From Thermaerobacter subterraneus DSM 13965 (GTDB taxonomy: Bacteria > Bacillota > Sulfobacillia > Thermaerobacterales > Thermaerobacteraceae): 64,000 nucleotides of DNA. The stretch spans positions 2,047,837-2,111,836 of the forward strand of contig NZ_JH976535.1 of NCBI RefSeq assembly GCF_000183545.2. Direction: 5' to 3'. Below, piece after piece: positions 25,529 through 33,425 of the stretch; within the stretch, counting starts at the first letter, position 1; every line of letters begins with the position of its first letter. The position numbers and the translations under genes are program-made. The notes beneath the pieces are model-generated. The model saw only the letters and a program-made list of their open reading frames with translations, was not told the origin of the DNA and did no database searches.

Positions 25529-27424
25529 TCACCCGTCCTCCAGGACCAGCAGGGCGGCACACTCCACGTGGGCGGTGTGGGGGAACATGTCCACCGGCTG
25601 GACGGCCTCGAGGCGGTAGCGGGCCCTCCGCCCCCGCCGCCGGCCGCTGCCGTGGACGGCGGGCGCCGCCGGCGAGCCCGTGTCGCAGAGCACGGCCAGG
25701 TCCCGGGCCAGGGTGACGGGATTGCAGGAAACGTAGACGATCCGGGGAGGCGCCAGTTCGAGGCACGCGGCAAGCGCCGCGGGCTCGCAGCCCTTGCGTG
25801 GCGGATCGAGGAGGATCCCGTCGGGCCGGCCGCCGCGGGCCGCGGCCCCGTCCCCGCCTCCGGCGCCGCCCTGGCTCTCCGCGGCCAGGCGGGGCAGGAC
25901 GTCCTCCACGGCGCCGGTGATGAACTCCACGCCCTGCAGGCCGTTGCGCTCGGCGTTGACGCGGGCGTCGGCCGTGGCCTCGGACACCACCTCGATGGCC
26001 GTCACCCGGTAGCCGGAGCCGGCCGCCCCCCGGCCGGCGGTGCCGGCAGCCAGCCGGGCCGCCGCCAGCAGCGCCAGGGTGCCGATGCCGGCGTAGGCAT
26101 CGATCAGCCAGAAAGGACGGTCGCCCGCCGCAGTCCCGCCGTCCCCCGTCCCGGGGTCCCGCCTCGCCCCGGTGGCCCCGGCGTCCCGGGCCGGCCGGCC
26201 GGCCGCGGTATCCCGTTCGGCCACCGCCGCCCCCGGGTTCGAACCCGTGGCGGCGGACCCGGCCTCCCGGCCCGCCAGGGCGTAGTCCAGGGCCACCTGG
26301 TAGAGCCGCTCGGCCTGGACGGGGTTGACCTGGTAGAAGGACTCCAGGGAGATGCGGAACTCCAGCCCGCCCAGGCGGTCGACGATCCACGGCCGGCCGG
26401 CGATGGGCACCGTCTCCGGGCCGAGGATCGCATTGCCGCGGCGCCGGTTCAGGTTCTTCACCACACCCGCCAGGGCCGGCACCTGTTCTTGCAGGTGCCG
26501 GGCCAGCCGCTCTTCCCCCGGCAGGCCGTCCCCGTTGATCACCAGCCCGGCCAGCACCTCGCCCGTCCGCAGCCCCACCCGCACCACCAGATGCCGCAAC
26601 AGTCCCTGGTGCCGCTCCTCGTCATAGGTGCTCGTCGCCCGGCCGTCCGGGTCTTCCTCCAGCCAGCGGCGCAGGGCGGCCGCCACCTGGTCGATCACCG
26701 GGTGCTGGATGGCGCAGCCGTGTTCTTCCAGGTCGACGACGGTGTGGGTGCCGGGAGCGAAGAAGCCCATGGCCACCCGCCCGCCGGGTAGCCGGCGGAC
26801 GGGCAGGGCGGCCTTGTTGCGGTAGAACCAGGGCGGGTCCATACCCAGGGTCTCGGCTACCGGCGGCGCCTCCAGCCGCCCCACCCGCTCCAGGGCGTCG
26901 ACCACCAGGCGGCGCTTCCAGGCCAGCTGGGCCGGGTACGACAGGTGCTGCAGCCGGCAACCGCCGCAGCGGGCAAAGAGAGGACAGGCGGGGCTTACCC
27001 GGTCCGGCCCCGGCGCCAGCACGGCCTCCGCCGCCGCCCGGGCGTAGCGGGGCTTCACCTCGGTCACCCGGGCGCGGATCCGGTCCCCCGGGGCGACCCA
27101 GGGGACGAACACGGCCATGCCGCCGTAGCGGGCCACCGCGTCCCCGCCGGCCGCCAGGGCATGGGGTTCCAGCTCGACCACCTGGCCCACCTGAAGGGGG
27201 GCGGGGGATGGGGCGGCCTGGGGGGACGCGGGGGACACGGTGGGCGGCCCGTGCCCTGCCGGATCAGCGGCCGCCGCCCGGTGCCCCTGCGGTTCGGCAC
27301 CCTGCGGCCGGCCCCCCGGAGCGGGCCGGCGGTGAGCATGGTGCCGGTCCGCGGGCTGCCCGGGGAACCGGGTCCCGGAACGCCGGGAGCGGGCTCGTGG
27401 GCGGTGGTGCGAATCTTGTGGCAT
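25529..27424 (-). CDS. rlmD: 23S rRNA (uracil-1939-C5)-methyltransferase
   Basis: About 631 residues. A TRAM-like domain starts near residue 80 (VGQVVELEPHALAAGGDAVAR split as VGQVVELE and GGDAVARYGG). Three cysteines in CPLFARCGGCRLQHL and a fourth in CAIQHP mark the [4Fe-4S] site. The SAM-binding DAYAGIGTLAL, the motif DPPRKGCEP and the catalytic SCNPVTLARDL follow. Two poorly conserved inserts, one of about 50 residues after LAGREAGS and one of about 20, are Gly/Ala/Arg-rich. Start ATG 27424 has GGGAGGA six bases upstream. RumA/TrmFO-type paralogues are possible, but the Cys pattern fits RlmD-like enzymes. Confidence 0.92.
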   Translation of the reverse strand: MPQDSHHRPRARSRRSGTRFPGQPADRHHAHRRPAPGGRPQGAEPQGHRAAAADPAGHGPPTVSPASPQAAPSPAPLQVGQVVELEPHALAAGGDAVARYGGMAVFVPWVAPGDRIRARVTEVKPRYARAAAEAVLAPGPDRVSPACPLFARCGGCRLQHLSYPAQLAWKRRLVVDALERVGRLEAPPVAETLGMDPPWFYRNKAALPVRRLPGGRVAMGFFAPGTHTVVDLEEHGCAIQHPVIDQVAAALRRWLEEDPDGRATSTYDEERHQGLLRHLVVRVGLRTGEVLAGLVINGDGLPGEERLARHLQEQVPALAGVVKNLNRRRGNAILGPETVPIAGRPWIVDRLGGLEFRISLESFYQVNPVQAERLYQVALDYALAGREAGSAATGSNPGAAVAERDTAAGRPARDAGATGARRDPGTGDGGTAAGDRPFWLIDAYAGIGTLALLAAARLAAGTAGRGAAGSGYRVTAIEVVSEATADARVNAERNGLQGVEFITGAVEDVLPRLAAESQGGAGGGDGAAARGGRPDGILLDPPRKGCEPAALAACLELAPPRIVYVSCNPVTLARDLAVLCDTGSPAAPAVHGSGRRRGRRARYRLEAVQPVDMFPHTAHVECAALLVLEDG

Positions 27425-27562
27425 GACCAGTCCTCCCGGGCCGGTCCAACCCGCCGGGGCAGGGATGCCCGGGCGGGCGGCCAATTCTGTACATACACAT
27501 GCAACGGGCCCGCGGGCACCGCCTGCGCGGCCTGCAGCCTGCACCGAGGAGGCGCATGGGAC

Positions 27563-27766
27563 GTGGCCGTCGATCCCGTATGCGGCATGACCATCGACGA
27601 GTCGACCGCCGAGGAGATGGGTATCGAGACGGTGCAGTACCGCGGCACCACCTATTATTTCTGCTGCCCCTACTGCCGCAAGCAGTTCGAGCAGGACCCG
27701 GAAAGGTACATCAAGCAGGCACCGGGAACCCACCACGACGCCATCCACGGCGACGGGCCGGCCTGA
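27563..27766 (+). CDS. YHS domain metal-binding protein
   Basis: A 67-residue protein that is a single YHS domain: DPVCGMTIDE at the N-terminus, YRGTTYYFCCPYCRKQFEQDPERY after it. Cys residues in VCGM and FCCPYC probably bind a transition metal; such domains occur alone or on copper P-type ATPases. Start is GTG 27563, ten bases after GAGGAGG (27546-27552). It is one of the few plus-strand genes in this part and converges on the CDF transporter gene, 36 bases away. Confidence 0.9.
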   Translation: MAVDPVCGMTIDESTAEEMGIETVQYRGTTYYFCCPYCRKQFEQDPERYIKQAPGTHHDAIHGDGPA

Positions 27767-27802
27767 CCCGGCCTGAACCGGCCTGCTGCGGCGCCGGATC
27801 CC

Positions 27803-28855
27803 TCAGCCCCTCCGGCCGTCCCCCGGGTCTTCTCCCCTGCGGCCGGCAGGTCCCACCGGCGTCACCGGGCGGCCCGGCCTCCCGGCTTCCGGGGACGAAC
27901 CGGCCGGCCCGGCCCTCGCGCCGGCCTCCGGGTCCGTCGCCCGGCGGCGGGCCGGACCCTTTCCCCGGTGGGGCTCTACGTGCACGTGGACGTGCGTCAC
28001 GTCGGGATCCTGGCGCAGGACCTGTTCGACCCGGTCGGCCACGGCGTGGGATTCCTCCACCGTCAAGCCGGGGTCGACGGTAATGGTCACGTCGATGGCC
28101 GTGGCCTTGCCCAGGCGGCGCCCCCGGACGTCCCGGACCGTCTCCACGCCGGGCACGCGGGCCACACGCCGGCCTAGCCGCTGCACGCGCTCCGGCTCGA
28201 AGCCGTCCAGGAGCTCATGCGTCGCCTCGCTGGCCAGCCGCCAGGCCGTCCGCACCACCAGCAGCCCCACCACCACGCCCGCCACGGGATCGAGCCAGGT
28301 CCAGCCCCGGCCGGCTCCCCAGATGCCCACCACCGTGCCCAGGCTGACCAGCGCATCGGAGCTGTGGTCGCGGGCGGCTGCGCGCAGGGCGGGGCTGCCG
28401 GTGCGCCGGGCCAGGGCCCGGTTGTAGAAGTACACCGCGGCCATCACCGCTGCCGCAGCGAGGCCCACCCCGGCCGCATAGGGCTCCGGCGGCTCCAGGT
28501 TGGGCGCCAGGGCGGCCTGCAGGGCCGACAGGCCCACGTTCAGCCCCACCATGCCCATCACCGTGCCCACCACCAGCTGGGCGACGGTCTCCGCCCGGCC
28601 GTGGCCGTAGCGGTGCTCGGCGTCGGCCGGCCGCGCCGCGGCCCGGATGCCCCACAGGACGGCCAGCGATGCCAGCACGTCGGTCAGGTTGTTGAGCCCG
28701 TCGGCCAGCATGCCCCGCGACCCGGCCCGCCAGCCGACCCCGATCTTCACCGCACTCAACACGACGTAGCTGGCTGCGCTCAGCCAGGCCCCCTTCAAGC
28801 TGGCCCGGACGGCCTGGTCCTGCCCCTGGCGGTGAGCCCGCGCCTGCGCCGTCAC
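27803..28855 (-). CDS. Cation diffusion facilitator (CDF) family transporter
   Basis: A 350-residue efflux protein with six membrane helices and a C-terminal ferredoxin-like domain. The metal sites are ADGLNNLTD in helix 2 and DHSSDALVS in helix 5; the Asn in helix 2, in place of the usual His, resembles CDFs that move Mn2+ or Fe2+ rather than Zn2+. HVHVHVEPH near residue 300 closes the cytoplasmic domain; a 45-residue Gly/Pro/Arg tail follows. Start GTG 28855 follows GGAGG by seven bases. Its leader of about 100 bases is strongly structured. Confidence 0.9.
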   Translation of the reverse strand: MTAQARAHRQGQDQAVRASLKGAWLSAASYVVLSAVKIGVGWRAGSRGMLADGLNNLTDVLASLAVLWGIRAAARPADAEHRYGHGRAETVAQLVVGTVMGMVGLNVGLSALQAALAPNLEPPEPYAAGVGLAAAAVMAAVYFYNRALARRTGSPALRAAARDHSSDALVSLGTVVGIWGAGRGWTWLDPVAGVVVGLLVVRTAWRLASEATHELLDGFEPERVQRLGRRVARVPGVETVRDVRGRRLGKATAIDVTITVDPGLTVEESHAVADRVEQVLRQDPDVTHVHVHVEPHRGKGPARRRATDPEAGARAGPAGSSPEAGRPGRPVTPVGPAGRRGEDPGDGRRG

Positions 28856-28907
28856 CGGATTTCCTCCCCACAACAAGGTTGCCGTCGTGCAAATCCCTCG
28901 ACACGCA

Positions 28908-28947
28908 GGGAGGGAGGCCCGCCACCCAGGGGTGCGGCCTCCCTCCC
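28908..28947 (-). promoter_or_regulatory. Structured 5' leader hairpin of the CDF gene
   Basis: A 12-bp stem, GGGAGGGAGGCC paired with GGCCTCCCTCCC, encloses a smaller CACCC/GGGTG stem. It lies directly after the predicted start of transcription. Two more short stems (GTCG/CGAC and CAAC/GTTG) follow before the ribosome site. I do not recognise a known riboswitch consensus. Confidence 0.55.
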
Positions 28948-28958
28948 ACAACGGTTCC

Positions 28959-28987
28959 AGTATAGCCTCCGCCACCGGTCCGGTGAA
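28959..28987 (-). promoter_or_regulatory. Promoter of the CDF transporter gene
   Basis: On the minus strand TTCACC (28987-28982), a 17-bp spacer and TATACT (28964-28959). The -10 box matches 5/6 and the -35 box 4/6. Transcription would start near 28952, giving a leader of roughly 97 bases. Confidence 0.65.
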
Positions 28988-29059
28988 CCCCGGGTGCTCC
29001 TGCCGCTCCCCAAGCGCCCGGGATCAGCGGGCGCTGCCGCGGCCGGGGGCCGGCATCCA

Positions 29060-29872
29060 CTAGCGCCGCCCGGCCACCAGCCGGCGCTCGTCGCGCTCCC
29101 GCGCCGCCAGCACCTCGTCCCGCAGGGCCTCCCACACCCGCTGGTAGGTGGCCGCGTAGGCCGGGTGGCTGCGCAAGGTGTCCAGGTCCCGCTGGCGCGG
29201 GATGGCCACCGGCACCTGGGCCTTGATCCGCCCCGGCGAGGCGGTGAAGACCACGATGCGGTCGGCCAGGTGGATCGCCTCGTCGATGGAGTGGGTGACG
29301 TAGAGCACCGTCTTGCGGTTCGCCTCCCAGAGGCGGAGCAGCTCTTGGGCCAGCAGCAGCTTGTTCTGCTCGTCCAGGGCGGCGAAGGGTTCATCCATCA
29401 ACAGGATCTCCGGGTCGACCGCAAAGGCCCGGGCCACGCTGACCCGCTGCTTCATGCCGCCGGAGAGCTGGTGGGGATAGGCGTCGGCGAAGGCTTCGAG
29501 GCCCACCAGCTTGAGGTAGTGGTCGACGATGCGTTCCCGCTCGGCCCGGGGCACCCGCCGCAGGGCCAGGCCGTAGCCGATGTTGCGCCGGACGGTCATC
29601 CAGGGGAACACCGACTGCTCCTGGAACACCATGGCCTGCAGAGGCCGGGAGGGATCGCTGCGCGCCACCTGGATCTCGCCCGCCGTGGGCCTCTCCAGGC
29701 CGGCCAGGATCCGCAGCAGCGTGGTCTTGCCGCAGCCCGACGGCCCCACCAGGCAGACGAACTCGCCCTCCTGCACCTCCAGGTCGACCCCGTCCAGCGC
29801 GGTCACCACCCGGCGGCGGGCGACGAACTCCTTGCGCAGGCCGCGGATCCGGATCTTCCACCGCTCGGACAT
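29060..29872 (-). CDS. ABC transporter ATP-binding protein, nitrate/sulfonate/thiamine-precursor type
   Basis: A 270-residue ATPase of the SsuB/TauB/NrtD class: Walker A GPSGCGKT, Q-loop FQEQSVFPWMTV, signature LSGGMKQRVSVARA and Walker B ILLMDEPFAALDEQNK. The FPWMTV motif after the Q-loop is typical of this class. ATG 29872 is preceded by GGGGGG at suitable spacing; ATG 29878 is an alternative. It is the last gene of a three-gene minus-strand transporter unit with the permease at 29972 and the binding protein at 31188. Confidence 0.92.
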   Translation of the reverse strand: MSERWKIRIRGLRKEFVARRRVVTALDGVDLEVQEGEFVCLVGPSGCGKTTLLRILAGLERPTAGEIQVARSDPSRPLQAMVFQEQSVFPWMTVRRNIGYGLALRRVPRAERERIVDHYLKLVGLEAFADAYPHQLSGGMKQRVSVARAFAVDPEILLMDEPFAALDEQNKLLLAQELLRLWEANRKTVLYVTHSIDEAIHLADRIVVFTASPGRIKAQVPVAIPRQRDLDTLRSHPAYAATYQRVWEALRDEVLAARERDERRLVAGRR

Positions 29873-29971
29873 CCTCATCCCCCCTGAAGCCGTCCCGTCA
29901 CCCCGGCTTCCCCTCGCGGCAGGCCGCCGCCCCGCAACCTCCGTTCCGGCATCGCCGGCCCTGGGCCCCGC

Positions 29972-31006
29972 CTAGCGGGGGCGCCAGGGCAGCACCAGCC
30001 GCTCCAGTTCGTTCAGGGCCATGGTGAAGGCGTAACCGAAGAAGCTCATCAGCACCAGGCCGATGAACATGGCGGCCATGTCCCAGACCTGGTAGGAGTT
30101 CCAGATCAGGTAGCCCAGGCCGCTGCGGGCGCCGATCATCTCGGCGGCCACGATGAGCAGCAGCGAGACGCCCATGCCCAGCTTGAGGCCGGCGAAGATC
30201 ATCGGCAGGGCGCCCGGCCAGGCCACGGTGCGGTAGAAGTCGAGGCGGGAGGCGCCGAAGTTGCGCGCCACGTCCACGTAGATCCGCTCGATGTTCACCA
30301 CGCCGGCCACGGTGTTGACCAGCACCAGGGTGAAGCAGCCCAGGGCAATGGTCACCACCTTGAAGGCCTCGCCCACGCCGAAGATCATCAGCAGCAGCGG
30401 CAGCAGGGCGATCTTGGGGATCGGGTAGATGGCCGCCACGATGGGCTCCAGCACCGCCCGCACCAGGGGGAAGAGCCCCATGGTCAGGCCCAGGATCACC
30501 GCCGGGATGGCGCCGGCGGCAAAGCCCAGGATGACGCGCAGGAGGCTGATGCCCAGGTGCTGGGCCAGGGTCCCGTCGGCCACCATGGCGGCAAACCGCA
30601 CGGCAATCCGGCTGGGCGGCGGGAAGAACCGGGGATCCAGCATGCCCGCCCGGACCATGAGCTCCCAGATGAGGAGCAGGGCGATGGGGCTGACCACGGA
30701 AAGCCACCGCTCGCGATCGAGCCAGGGGACGCGGCGCCCCGGAACCGCCCCGGCACCGCCGGCCCGGCCCCGCCGGGATCCCCTTCCGGGCAGGATCCCC
30801 GCCCGGCGCCGGCCGGCGCCGTTGGCGCCTGGAGCCAGGGCACCGGCTTCGGGCCGGCGGTCGTCCGGCCCGCCGGGCCCCCTTTCCGCGGTGGCCCCCG
30901 CGGGGACCACCGCCTGCCGGTCCTGCCGGCCCCCCGCGGCGGCCGGCGCTTCCAGCCCCGGCCGCCGCGCCCAGCCGTCGCCCTGCACCTGTCGCCGGTT
31001 CAGCAT
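29972..31006 (-). CDS. ABC transporter permease, SsuC/TauC type
   Basis: A 344-residue permease. Residues 1-98 are Gly/Ala/Arg-rich and cytoplasmic; six membrane helices follow from about residue 103. DVARNFGASRLDFYRTVAWPGALP is the EAA-type loop that docks on the ATPase (key residues Gly-Ala-Ser and Pro). ATG 31006 has AAGGAGG seven bases upstream, so the long N-terminal extension appears genuinely translated. Its partner genes flank it on both sides. Confidence 0.9.
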   Translation of the reverse strand: MLNRRQVQGDGWARRPGLEAPAAAGGRQDRQAVVPAGATAERGPGGPDDRRPEAGALAPGANGAGRRRAGILPGRGSRRGRAGGAGAVPGRRVPWLDRERWLSVVSPIALLLIWELMVRAGMLDPRFFPPPSRIAVRFAAMVADGTLAQHLGISLLRVILGFAAGAIPAVILGLTMGLFPLVRAVLEPIVAAIYPIPKIALLPLLLMIFGVGEAFKVVTIALGCFTLVLVNTVAGVVNIERIYVDVARNFGASRLDFYRTVAWPGALPMIFAGLKLGMGVSLLLIVAAEMIGARSGLGYLIWNSYQVWDMAAMFIGLVLMSFFGYAFTMALNELERLVLPWRPR

Positions 31007-31187
31007 GGCATTCCCTCCTTGACCAGACTCCTGGCTACCCGCCTCCCGGCCCGCCCCGGAGGGACGGCGAACGGTGGCCGGGAAAGGGAGCGGTCGCCGG
31101 GCCGCGGGAGTGGGACCCGGACACCCCCCAGCCGCTTGCGACCGCCCCCAAGTTCACCGGCAGCCCCTCAGGGAGGCCCCGCCTTCC

Positions 31188-32387
31188 CTATTGACCCCCG
31201 TCGTACGGACCAAGGACCTGGACCGCATACTCCACCAGGGACTGGTCCACCACCTTGTTCAGGTCGATCTGCCCGGTGAAGTAGCCCCGCTCCCGGTACC
31301 AGTCCAGCTGGGCCTGCAGGCTTTCCACGTTCAGCCGCCCGTCGGGGTTCAGCCCCGGGACGTAGACCTTCTTCCACAGCTCCGGGTCCTTCAGGGCGGT
31401 GTACTTGGTCATGATGGGGATGATCTCGGCCATCTTGGCCTCATCCCGCTTGACGAAGGCGTCGTTGTAGTCCCGCAGCGCCTTGACGTACGCCAGCATG
31501 AAGCGCTGGGACAGTTCCTTGTCGGCGACGAACTTGGGGCTGGCCAGCACCTCGGCGATCTGGAAGCCGGGCGCGTAGTCCCGGGCCGCGTCGCCGAAGC
31601 GCTTGAGGATGCCCTGTTCCTCCGCCTGGGTGATCAGGGGCTCAATGTGCATCGCCACATCGACGGCCCCGTTGGCCAGGGCGGCGTTCATGTCGCCGAA
31701 GGACTTGATGATCACGTACTCCACGTCGTCCCGGGTCAGGCCCGCGTGCCGGAGGGCCAGATCGACGAACTGTTCGTCCAGCGACGCCTCGGCGGTGATG
31801 GCGATGCGCTTGCCCTTGAGGTCGGCGTAGTCCTTGATCTCGGCGGCCTTGCCGGCCGCCACCGTCAGGTTGAAGTAGGAACGCCCGGGGACGTTCTCGC
31901 CCTTGGTGGCGATGAGCCGCAGGTCAAGGCCGCTCTGGATGGCGTTCCAGAGGCCGACGCTCAGCACCCCGCCGGCCACCTGCACCTGGTCGGCCGCCAG
32001 GGCAGGCAGCATGTAGGCGCTGGACTCGAAGGTGACGAACTCGGGCTTGATGCAAAGGTCGCGGAAGTACCCCTTCTCGGTGGCGATGTAGAAGCCCGCC
32101 CCCGACGGGGCCCCATCCTCCGCGATCTTGACGGTGACCTCCTGGGGCAGCGGCGGGACGCCGGCCAGGCCGGGCCGCTGGCTGCAGTCGCCGGCGGCCG
32201 CCCCTCCGCCCCCGTCCCCGCCCCCGCTGCCGCCGGCCGCTCCACCGGCCGGTGAGCCGGACGGGGTCCCGCTGCCCGTGCCCCCACCGGCGCCGCAGGC
32301 GGCCAGCAGCAGAGCCGCTGCCAGCAGGGCTGCCAGGGCGGGAAGAACGTGGCCCCACCGCCTGCTATTCCAGATACTTCCTCCCAT
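31188..32387 (-). CDS. NMT1/SsuA-type substrate-binding lipoprotein
   Basis: A 399-residue lipoprotein with signal peptide and lipobox LAAC near residue 31, a Gly/Ser-rich linker with an extra cysteine, and an NMT1/SsuA-like periplasmic binding domain from about residue 80: VTVKIAEDGAPSGAGFYIA, then DLKGKRIAITAEASLDEQ. Such proteins bind sulfonates, nitrate-like anions, riboflavin or thiamine precursors; the ligand cannot be told. ATG 32387 follows GGGGGG. It heads the transporter unit; palindromes at 32420-32438 and 32458-32473 lie upstream. Confidence 0.9.
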   Translation of the reverse strand: MGGSIWNSRRWGHVLPALAALLAAALLLAACGAGGGTGSGTPSGSPAGGAAGGSGGGDGGGGAAAGDCSQRPGLAGVPPLPQEVTVKIAEDGAPSGAGFYIATEKGYFRDLCIKPEFVTFESSAYMLPALAADQVQVAGGVLSVGLWNAIQSGLDLRLIATKGENVPGRSYFNLTVAAGKAAEIKDYADLKGKRIAITAEASLDEQFVDLALRHAGLTRDDVEYVIIKSFGDMNAALANGAVDVAMHIEPLITQAEEQGILKRFGDAARDYAPGFQIAEVLASPKFVADKELSQRFMLAYVKALRDYNDAFVKRDEAKMAEIIPIMTKYTALKDPELWKKVYVPGLNPDGRLNVESLQAQLDWYRERGYFTGQIDLNKVVDQSLVEYAVQVLGPYDGGQ

Positions 32388-32419
32388 ACTCGACCCCCCG
32401 CATGGATTGCCGCCGGCCG

Positions 32420-32438
32420 GCGTCAGGAAACCTGACGC
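32420..32438 (-). promoter_or_regulatory. Perfect palindrome upstream of the binding-protein gene
   Basis: GCGTCAGG and CCTGACGC are separated by three bases, with CCGG blocks just outside on both sides. It lies 33 bases upstream of the start and could be an operator or an mRNA hairpin. Confidence 0.5.
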
Positions 32439-32457
32439 ACCGGCCGTGACGACTACC

Positions 32458-32473
32458 CCACGATATGCCGTGG
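32458..32473. promoter_or_regulatory. Inverted repeat CCACG-N6-CGTGG
   Basis: CCACGATATGCCGTGG has five-base arms around an AT-richer centre, about 70 bases upstream of the binding-protein start. Its size and symmetry suit a dimeric repressor, but no regulator gene is adjacent. Confidence 0.4.
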
Positions 32474-32885
32474 CCATGGGCGGGTGTGCAGCAGCGGGCC
32501 CTTCCGTCACGGGCCCCAAGGACGGTGGGGGATCCGGAGGCAGGGGGACTCGCAGGCCACCTCCCTCAGCCTGGGCGGGGGCCTGCGGTGCCGCCCGCCC
32601 GGCCGGGCGGCGAGAGGCGGCAGGGAAGGCGGCGGCCCGGGGGGAAAAGCACCGGTGGCGGCCGTCAGGGCGCAGGCCGCAAGCTTCAGGGAATCCGGGC
32701 GGGATGGGGCGAGGCGGGGCGGCGGGAGGGACGCGGCCCCACCGGGACGCTCCCCCGCCGGGCCGTTCCACCCGTCGGGAAGCGTTGAACCTGCGAAAGG
32801 AAGCCAGCCTGCCCGATCCGCGGCCGGAGCCGGCGGGTCGAGGAACTTGCCCCGGCTGGGGGGACGGGAAGGAGCTGGAGCGACG

Positions 32886-33416
32886 GTGCCGATGGAGCCG
32901 GATGCAGGTCCCGCCCACCGCGGGCCGGCCGTGCAGGACCGCTACCCGGACGACTTCGCCTGGTGCTACGGCTGCGGCCGGCACAACCCTGCGGGCCTGC
33001 ACCTGAAGACCTATCCCGACGGCGATGAAACCGTCACGGTGTTCGAACCCCGCCCGGAACACATGGCGGTGCCCGGGTTCGTCTACGGCGGGCTGATCGC
33101 CTCTTTGATCGACTGCCACAGCATGGCCACGGCCTCGCTGGCCCTCTATCGCCGGGACGGCCACCGGCTGGGCGATCCCGAGCCGGTGCCGCGCTGTGTC
33201 ACCGCGTCGCTCAAGGTCGACTACCTGCGGCCAACGCCCCTGGGAGTTCCCCTGACGGTGCGCGGCCGGGTGGTGGAGCTGGGCCAGCGCAAGGCCGTGG
33301 TGGAGAGCGAGCTCTACGCCGGCGAGACCCTTTGCGCCCGGGGCCAGGTGGTGGCGGTGCTGGCCCCACCGGCCATGACCCCGGGCCCGGCCGGCGCGGA
33401 GCGCCGGCCGGGTTGA
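32886..33416 (+). CDS. PaaI-type hotdog-fold thioesterase
   Basis: A 176-residue single hotdog domain. CYGCGRHNPAGLHLK near the N-terminus and FVYGGLIASLIDCHSMATAS (key residues Gly-Gly and Asp) are characteristic of PaaI/4HBT acyl-CoA thioesterases, followed by LKVDYLRPTPLGVPL. It probably hydrolyses an acyl- or aryl-CoA in the cytoplasm. Start GTG 32886 or ATG 32892; GGAAGGAG lies upstream. It is a plus-strand gene that ends nine bases from the convergent racemase-like gene. Confidence 0.85.
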   Translation: MPMEPDAGPAHRGPAVQDRYPDDFAWCYGCGRHNPAGLHLKTYPDGDETVTVFEPRPEHMAVPGFVYGGLIASLIDCHSMATASLALYRRDGHRLGDPEPVPRCVTASLKVDYLRPTPLGVPLTVRGRVVELGQRKAVVESELYAGETLCARGQVVAVLAPPAMTPGPAGAERRPG

Positions 33417-33425
33417 GCGGGTCGG

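Larger units (their letters stand above)
32388..32885. other. 498-bp divergent intergenic region between transporter and thioesterase genes
   Basis: The gap holds promoters for two divergent genes in principle, but I find no convincing -35/-10 pair. It contains two clear inverted repeats near the binding-protein end, listed separately, and GC-rich low-complexity sequence elsewhere. I looked for THI-box and cobalamin riboswitch cores on both strands and saw neither. Confidence 0.5.

Noticed and set aside
32521-32700. Possible riboswitch (THI-box or cobalamin) upstream of the NMT1-type transporter
   Set aside because: Neither the CTGAGA and ACCTGA cores of the TPP element nor the GCCACTG core of the cobalamin element is present on either strand.
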